Source: Cinnamomum chago (taxonomy: Eukaryota > Streptophyta > Magnoliopsida > Laurales > Lauraceae). Taken from it: a DNA stretch of 64,000 bases. Below, in pieces: positions 58,131-64,000 of this stretch. Where the stretch lies: NCBI GenBank assembly GCA_038049695.1, contig CP142460.1, positions 25,129,001 to 25,193,000 on the forward strand. Reading direction: 5' to 3'. The notes under the pieces are model-generated. The model was given only the letters and a program-made list of their open reading frames with translations. It had not been told where the DNA came from and did not search any database. The number at the start of each line of letters is the position of its first letter. Position 1 is the first letter of the stretch. A program made the position numbers and the translations under genes.

Positions 58131-58149
58131 GTATTTTGTTGTAGCATGT

Positions 58150-60029
58150 CAAGATGAAATCTATCTATATTATCCTCTTATGCCAATTAATGGATTTGTC
58201 ATTAGTAAGTATGCACCCATCTCGATTCAGAGTTAATTGGATGGTACTGATGATCACTGTGATTAATTAGGGCTCAATGATAGTAAGATGTGGATTTAAG
58301 ATTGGAGGGACGGATTTAATCCAATTGATCCATGGATATTAATAGAGGGGCCTACTTGTGGTAATTGAGAAGTTTAGGGTCTTTATTGTAATATATTCCT
58401 AAGACTGGAGTGCAATTGCATTTATATAGTGGTGTTATTTGCAATTAACTATGAGCCCGGATTGCACATGAGATGTGGGGTCGTGGTGTCCTAGTTGGAG
58501 CCAGCTTTCTATGGAATCCCTAGTGGTCCTCACGCTAGCCCAAGTTAATAGTAAGATACTAATCCTACTTGAACTCTAAAAAGAAAGAATTAGAAAGTTA
58601 CGATTTCTATTTGAAGTTAGACTTCTAATAGTGGTAATAGTAAGGTATTAATTGTTGTGGAAATGAGACTTCTATAATTAATTAGTAAGAAGAGGAGTTG
58701 CCTAAAGGCTATAAAAGGAGAGCACAACCCCTTTGGACGTCCATAACATTGGAGAACAAGCCCAAGGCCTTTGCGTGCAAGTGTTGCACAATTCCTCTAT
58801 TTCTTCTAGTTCCTTAGAGTTTCTAGTTGGTTTTCTCTTGGAGTTTCCACCAATCTTCTTGAAGAAAGAAATCTGATACGGGTAATAGCGTGGAAGACTA
58901 AGAGGTTTTGAAGATTCTAAGTTGCTTAAAAAAAAGAGTTTCTTCATCAAGCAAGTCTTCTTCTCCATTAGAGCACAACCGAGCTATAAAGGTATAATTT
59001 ACTTCTCTATTTGTTGTGCATTGTTTTGATTTCATGGTGTTGCTGGTTTCTATCTTCTAGATAGAATTTATTGATGTACATGATTGATGAGACGGAGGGG
59101 TTGCATCCTAGATGTGGTTTATGCCTTTATGGGTACTTGATCCCTAGGTCAAGTGGGTCAAAAGTTTTGAAAATATATCCACAAGGCCCACCTACTTCCA
59201 ACAATCACTTGTCAATCTTCACTTGATTTCTTTGATAGCCTATGATAACTCTTTTTTATGTGCCTACAAAGGGATACTCCAAATTTGTCATGGCGATTTT
59301 TTATGGTCTTAGTGCAAACTTGAGGTTGGCACTGATGGCGGGATGACTCCTCAGCCTCCTGCCACCACAGCTTTGAGTTCGTCAACTACTTCATCGCTTC
59401 CCCTTCCTCTAACAATGACAGCTCAAACAACCGTGGATCCCTCCCGAATTCTCCGGCGTAGGGGGCTGCACTGGCATCTTTAAGGTCCCCCTTCATGCCC
59501 CCGTTCACCCAGGCAAATCCTCTTGAAATGAAAATCCCCATTTTTAGGTTTTAGAAGAGGAAGGGGAAGAGACGAAGAATCTGGGCAGGTGTTGATTTTT
59601 ACTTCTTTTTCTTTTATAAAAATCCCCTATCAAATTCATTATTTTTCTTTCAATTAATTCTTTAAATGGGGTTGTTCGGTGCCTGGAAATTGATTTGACA
59701 TGGATGCACACATTGCGCTCCAAGATAGGCTGGAATAGGTTCTTGTTTGGACAAAACAGGGGATCCAGACTCTTCTCACAATAAGAAAAAAGGGTTCCCA
59801 CTTTAGGTACCTCATTAACTTTTTCTTTATCTCATCACAAAGTAGGCTAAAAGTTGAAGAAAGTTATGAGTCTTTGCCATCCCCATCAATAGCATGTTCA
59901 GTTCTTAGTTTATAAGGCACAAGAAGGGCAACATGTTTAAATTATTTACAGATAGCACAAGAGTTACAATTCTTTGCGGTTCTGCCATTGATCCAAAAGG
60001 TGTCAAAAGAGAAAATTTCTTTTCATTGT
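58150..60029. other. Region upstream of a gypsy gag, LTR-like, ends undefined
   Basis: A TATA box TATAAAAGG at 58710-58718 is followed by a leader-like stretch, which would suit an LTR of the element whose gag starts near 60030. I could not find paired LTR ends or a primer-binding site. No gene is recognised at 59300-60029. Confidence 0.35.
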
Positions 60030-61326
60030 ATGGCCCGTACTCATAAAAAACACGAATCAATCAATGAGATCATGGCGAATAATTTTGAAGTTTACCTGAT
60101 CGATCCTTCAACTATTGAAGGATTGACTGAGATGATTGCAACAATGAGGACTCACTCTTGGCTGTAGATTGAGGTTACGATCATAAAGCAACAGCTATCA
60201 ACACCCATGGTCTAACTACAGCATGGGACCAATGCGGTCGCAACGCCTACTATGACAACATTACGCCTGTGATGTTCAACCATTGACGGGATTGATTCAA
60301 GAATTTGGATCAACAAAGTTGTAGCCTTCATGGACTTTCATCATGTCACAAGATAACAGTGGATCACAGTTGCAACATTCTATATGGAAAAAGAAGCAAA
60401 AAGATGGTACAGCTGGCTCCATACTCAAATGAATCCCATCACATGGCAATCTTTTATTAAGAGTTTGTTTGCCCGCTTTGGACCGACAACATTTGAAGAT
60501 CATTTTATGCAATTGATGCGCCTTAGGCAGACAAATTCTCTTTGAAAATATGAAGCAAAATTTGAGTGTATTTCTACTATGTTCCACAAGATAAAATGAT
60601 CACTGCATTTGTTGGAGGCCTCAAGGATGAATTGTGCATTGATGTTCAAAACCAACGACCAAAAAGCCTGTTTGAAGCCATATCTTTTAACTCGTTTATT
60701 TAACGACATGTGCTATTTGAGGTAGTTTATGAAACAGTTTTCATCTGAAAATAGTTTTCACTGCTTCTAGTTATTCTGTATCCAGTCAAGTTCAAGTACA
60801 ACAGTTGTTCCTGCTCCACCTACTAACTCGAGCCCTCGTCCTGGATTGAAGCTTTTGACCTAAAAATATATGAATGAACGACGTTTAAAGGGCTTACATT
60901 TTCACTATGATGAAAAGCTCGCTCCAGGTCACAAACACAAAACAAAATATCAGTTCTTCTATATTGAGGGAGGGGCAAATGAGGAAGTGGAAATTTGCTT
61001 GAAGAAGCTAAAGAAATAGAGCACGAACCGACCAATAATGCAACCAACACTGAGATGTTAATCTCCTTCAAAGCTTTGATAGGAATTACCTCACAGCAAG
61101 TTATGTTAGTTCGAGGCATGCTTAAACAACATCCAATGATCATATTGATTGACTCAGGCAACATCCATAATTTTTTTAGGGCTCCACTTACAACACGATT
61201 TGATATTCCAATCCAAACTACTGATGAGCTTTTTGTCACAGTTGCCAATTGTGAAACGCTACTAAGCCATGGTGTGTGCCCTGATGTTTCCTTTTCCATC
61301 CCTCTGACTCAATTGGCTATAGATTT
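60030..61326 (+). pseudogene. Decayed gypsy gag-protease region
   Basis: From ATG 60030 a gag N-terminus reads to a stop at 60165. At 60280-60600 the retrotransposon gag domain shows EKEAKRWYSWLHTQMNPITW and SFIKSLFARFGPTTFEDHF, interrupted by in-frame stops. At 60855-60960 the linker GLHFHYDEK-like segment appears (here LHFHYDEKLAPGHK). At 60995-61326 the aspartic protease frame has ILIDSGNIHNFF, where gypsy proteases usually have DSGSTHNF. Reverse transcriptase would follow but is cut off by LTR B3 at 61327. Confidence 0.75.
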
Positions 61327-62443
61327 TGTAACACCCCGACCCCTAATGGCCTATTAAATTTAATTAATTGTTTGGTTAGTTAGTAAGCTAGTTTAGAGTC
61401 TAAGTAGTCAGGGTTACCGACGAATCTCGTGTGCGAAGTTTCGCACGGTTCGGAGCGCGTTTGGGTAGGATAGAGAGTCGTTTTACGAATTGGGTAGGGT
61501 TTTCAGGGAATTTATGAGATTATGAGTTTTGTGAGTTTGGGTGCATGGGGTAGGTTTCGACGTTTCATGAACTTTACCCTTCGGTCGCGTTTCGATTCGA
61601 CACGTCGAAGAGGCCCAAAATCCATTAATTAGATAAGTGGACCGACCCGGACCTTGACCCATAAACCCATAAGCCCAAGCCCATGGCCCATATACACTTA
61701 AGTATCCTACCTAACCCCTTTTAACTTATACTTATCTCTCTTTTCATTTCATTCATTCACTCACCCAACTCAAACACAACACAGCAACAGCCACCGACTC
61801 CACTTCTTCCTCTCTTCCCATCGTTTCTTCTCCTCCGTTGACGAGCCCGGAGCTCCGGTGACGGAAACAAAGCAACCCATCTTCTTCTCCAAGCTTCCAA
61901 GAGTCCATTCATACTCTTTTCTAAGAGTTTCACCCACAACCCACTTAGAGGTAAGCTCTCCAAGCTTAGAAACCACCTCTTCATCTTCTTCCTTGGTTAG
62001 AAATGGATTAGATAGGCTTACCTTGGTCTTGGCATGCATGTGTAGGAGTTACTTGGGATTTGGAGAAGAGTTCACCTCATTTGGAGTGTCCAAAGTGTCT
62101 TCCTTCTTCTTTTTCTTCTTGAATTTGAATCAACACATCACTAAGGCAAGTCAATATTTATATTAATGCTTAATATGCTTGTCTACCTTGATCTGGTTGA
62201 TAAAAATCATGTTTTAGTTACCTTGGCTCAATTGACACTTTATTTGATTGAAAACATGATAAATGGACTCATAGTTGTAATGAAATGGATGTAGATCTTG
62301 GTGGTTTGATTAGTAGTTTTTAGAAGTTGTTATTAAGTTATTTTTATCTCCACATATTGTATTCATCAGGTTTCATAAACAGGAAATGGGAAAAGTCCCA
62401 TTCCAGCCCAGAAACAGGGGCTGTGCCCTGTTTCTGCAGCTTA

Positions 62444-62577
62444 GCCGGTTGACCGGGTAACAGAGGCCGGTCAACCGGCCAAGCTTAACTGGGAGGGCCA
62501 TTTAATTCTGTAACAGGCCGGTCAACCGGCTGTAGTCCAGCCGGTCAACCGGCCAAGTGGGGCAGGTTGACCGGGCC
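62444..62577. repeat. Palindrome cluster in LTR B3 (CCGGTCAACCGG type)
   Basis: Contains GCCGGTTGACCGGG, GGCCGGTCAACCGGCC, GGCCGGTCAACCGGC, GCCGGTCAACCGGCC and CAGGTTGACCGGGCC within about 135 bp, at 1.12-1.25 kb from the LTR start. Confidence 0.85.
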
Positions 62578-63308
62578 TTATGCAGATTTTTCTGCAGAAT
62601 TCCTTTGGAAAGGAAAATTTTCACCAGTTTTAGATGGACTTTGGTGAACCTTTGGATACCCCTTTTTAGGACTCATTTGACTTATTGTGAGGACGTCTTG
62701 AGCCGGCGTTCGTCACTGTGAATTCGGTTGTATCGTGAGTCAACTTAGTTCAATCTTGAATGGTATGGGACAACGGGATACTCTTCTTTAAATCTATGCA
62801 CGAAGATAATTCGTACGAGTATCGCGAACCCTAACCCCTTCGTTGACTGAATAGGTTGTCCGATGCTTCAGGGTTTACACTTTACTTAGGATTGGATTGT
62901 TTATTCGCTTTGATTCCAAATGGTAATAGTACCCTTGAGTACTATCTTCTACATGTGATGAGCATGTCCTTTAGTTCGATTTGTTTTGCTTTATTAGAGG
63001 ATTGCTTTGAGAACTTAGAGGTTGGACTTAGGATCCCTTGGTTATTTCATTTGATTTGTCATTCGTTTGAAGTGTCGAGGCTAGGGAGCTTTGATTGTCA
63101 AGCTTTGAGAGGACTACTATTGGTATTGGTTTGGGAATTGATTTGTTTTGGAAACAAAGTAGTTCTCTATTGATATTGAATCTTGTCCGTGCAAGAAACC
63201 TAGCCCTTCACTATTGTCTTTAGGATTCTTTGAGTCAGGCACCACTCAGCTGTTAACGTTCAACACAGTTGGGGCACCGACTGTGGGAGAACCCGATACC
63301 ACCTCGAA

Positions 63309-63480
63309 GCAAGATAGAGCCAGAGCTCACGGAGCCCGAGCTACTTGAGCTGAGAGTTATTGTTCCTCGAGATGTTTTGTTTTGTTACAGCAAGATAGAG
63401 CCAGAGCTCACGAAGCCCGAGCTACTTGAGCTGATATTGTACGTCCTCGAGCAAAATAGTACCAGAGCTCGCGGAGCCGA
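63309..63480. repeat. Short tandem repeat in LTR B3, three units
   Basis: AAGATAGAGCCAGAGCTCAC and GAGCCCGAGCTACTTGAGCT recur at about 63309, 63393 and, diverged, 63452. The resulting peptide-like frame (EPELTEPELLEL) is probably fortuitous. Confidence 0.75.
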
Positions 63481-63739
63481 AGTACTTGATCCACGAGTTG
63501 TTTGGATATTGGATACAGGGATTTTAGCCCTATTGATGATATATATTGGCATATGTGGATCGCCTACTTTGTTAGTTTGTTTATGATTCGAGTGCATTGC
63601 ATTTTCCACGATCGGAGTGCTATGCATATCCTATACTCATGTATACTCGTTTACTCTCTTTAGTACTGCATATTGATGTGATTTATATATCTATTGCTTT
63701 GCCATCCGTTGTGTTGATGATGCTACTCTTGGTGCATAG

Positions 63740-63840
63740 GTACCGAGTACTTCTACCCAGAGGCGGAGGAGCAGACGGAGGAAGTTCAGGCGGATCAGCC
63801 TGATGACTTCCTAGAGTACAGTACGGACGGCATCGTATAG
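63740..63840 (+). other. Acidic terminal exon candidate in LTR B3
   Basis: After CTCTTGGTGCATAG the frame reads EYFYPEAEEQTEEVQADQPD, then DFLEYSTDGIV and TAG. Two bases plus one codon precede the Glu-Tyr pair, the same phase as in B1 and B2, and the length to the stop equals that of B2. No in-frame ATG is nearby (TGA TGA lies upstream at 63715-63720). Confidence 0.4.
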
Positions 63841-64000
63841 CCGTGACGACCCCGTACATGAGCGCCTCATGACTAGTTCCTTAGCTTCACCTTTTGTTTT
63901 CTCTTACTTTTGTTTAGGCCTAGTTTTAGTTGGCCTTTTTATTTGTAAATGATATTTTGTGTATAGTCTTAAACTCAAACTTTAACTTTGATATTCAGTA

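Larger units (their letters stand above)
50453..58146. mobile_element. Pack-CACTA element carrying host gene fragments
   Basis: The left end is CACTACAACAAATTGC and the right end TTTTGTTGTAGCA, an inverted copy with the last two bases changed. The trinucleotide TGT flanks both ends (50450-50452 and 58147-58149), the 3-bp duplication expected of CACTA elements. Dense subterminal arrays based on CGACGC/GCGTTGGCAAA occupy 50468-51690 and 57230-58130. No transposase was found. The interior holds exon and intron pieces of at least three unrelated host genes, so it is a non-autonomous gene-carrying element of 7.7 kb. Confidence 0.85.
61327..64000 (+). mobile_element. Long gypsy-type LTR B3, running off the window
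   Basis: It starts TGTAACACCCCGACCCC inside the gypsy protease frame. Blocks match LTR B1 in order (GAGGACGTCTTGAGCCGG, CAATCTTGAATGGTATGGGA, TATCGCGAACCCTAACC, GTCCGATGCTTC). A strong donor AGAG|GTAAGCTC lies at 61951. The right end lies beyond 64000, so whether it is solo or part of a full element is unknown. Confidence 0.7.

Noticed and set aside
61757..62166. Minus and plus frames of 75-102 residues in LTR B3
   Set aside because: They lie within LTR leader-like sequence rich in CT and have no conserved counterpart in B1 or B2.

Overview
This window is plant nuclear DNA. It is AT-rich, has canonical GT-AG introns with plant protein families, and is dominated by nested transposable elements: Ty3/gypsy and Ty1/copia type LTRs, an RTE-type LINE, hAT-like elements, a CACTA element, a Cassandra TRIM and a tRNA-derived SINE. 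The 5S-bearing Cassandra element and the ARF, CIPK and CLU gene fragments point to an angiosperm with an expanded genome. RTE LINEs together with long solo LTRs would fit a magnoliid or another large-genome lineage, but that placement is a guess. No intact protein-coding gene was found.

Left third (1-22 kb): one host locus, a minus-strand cytosolic tryptophanyl-tRNA synthetase, spread over about 20 kb. Eleven of its exons can be placed by translation and splice sites. The copy looks dead: a 1-nt deletion lies just before the HLGH signature in exon 2, the exon between exons 5 and 7 is absent, and an extra base sits at the end of exon 8. A 140-bp unit carrying the exon 2 acceptor is repeated three times. 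The introns hold two TIR elements with target-site duplications, an RTE LINE with a perfect 19-bp duplication nested inside one of them, MITEs and microsatellites.

Middle (23-46 kb): a nested LTR complex. Element A (24389-44033) reads as a minus-strand Tat-lineage-like retrotransposon carrying an antisense plus-strand gene with its own TATA box. A long solo LTR (B1) interrupts that antisense gene. B1 is itself interrupted by a 7.2-kb tandem array (C) of a second LTR family plus its polypurine-tract region. The right LTR of A is split by another long LTR (B2). A complete Cassandra TRIM and a SINE follow.

Right part (46-64 kb): a second copy of the C LTR as a clean solo LTR (C2), a relic of tryptophanyl-tRNA synthetase exon 2, and a 7.7-kb non-autonomous Pack-CACTA element carrying exon fragments of an ARF3/4-type auxin response factor, the CLU/FRIENDLY protein, a CIPK kinase and possibly NDC1. 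A decayed gypsy gag-protease follows, interrupted by a third long LTR (B3) that runs off the window.

Two cross-element patterns stand out. Six LTRs of different families carry clusters of the same CG-centred palindromes, and the sequence variants pair across families rather than within them. The three B-type LTRs each end in a short acidic reading frame behind a splice acceptor in the same phase.
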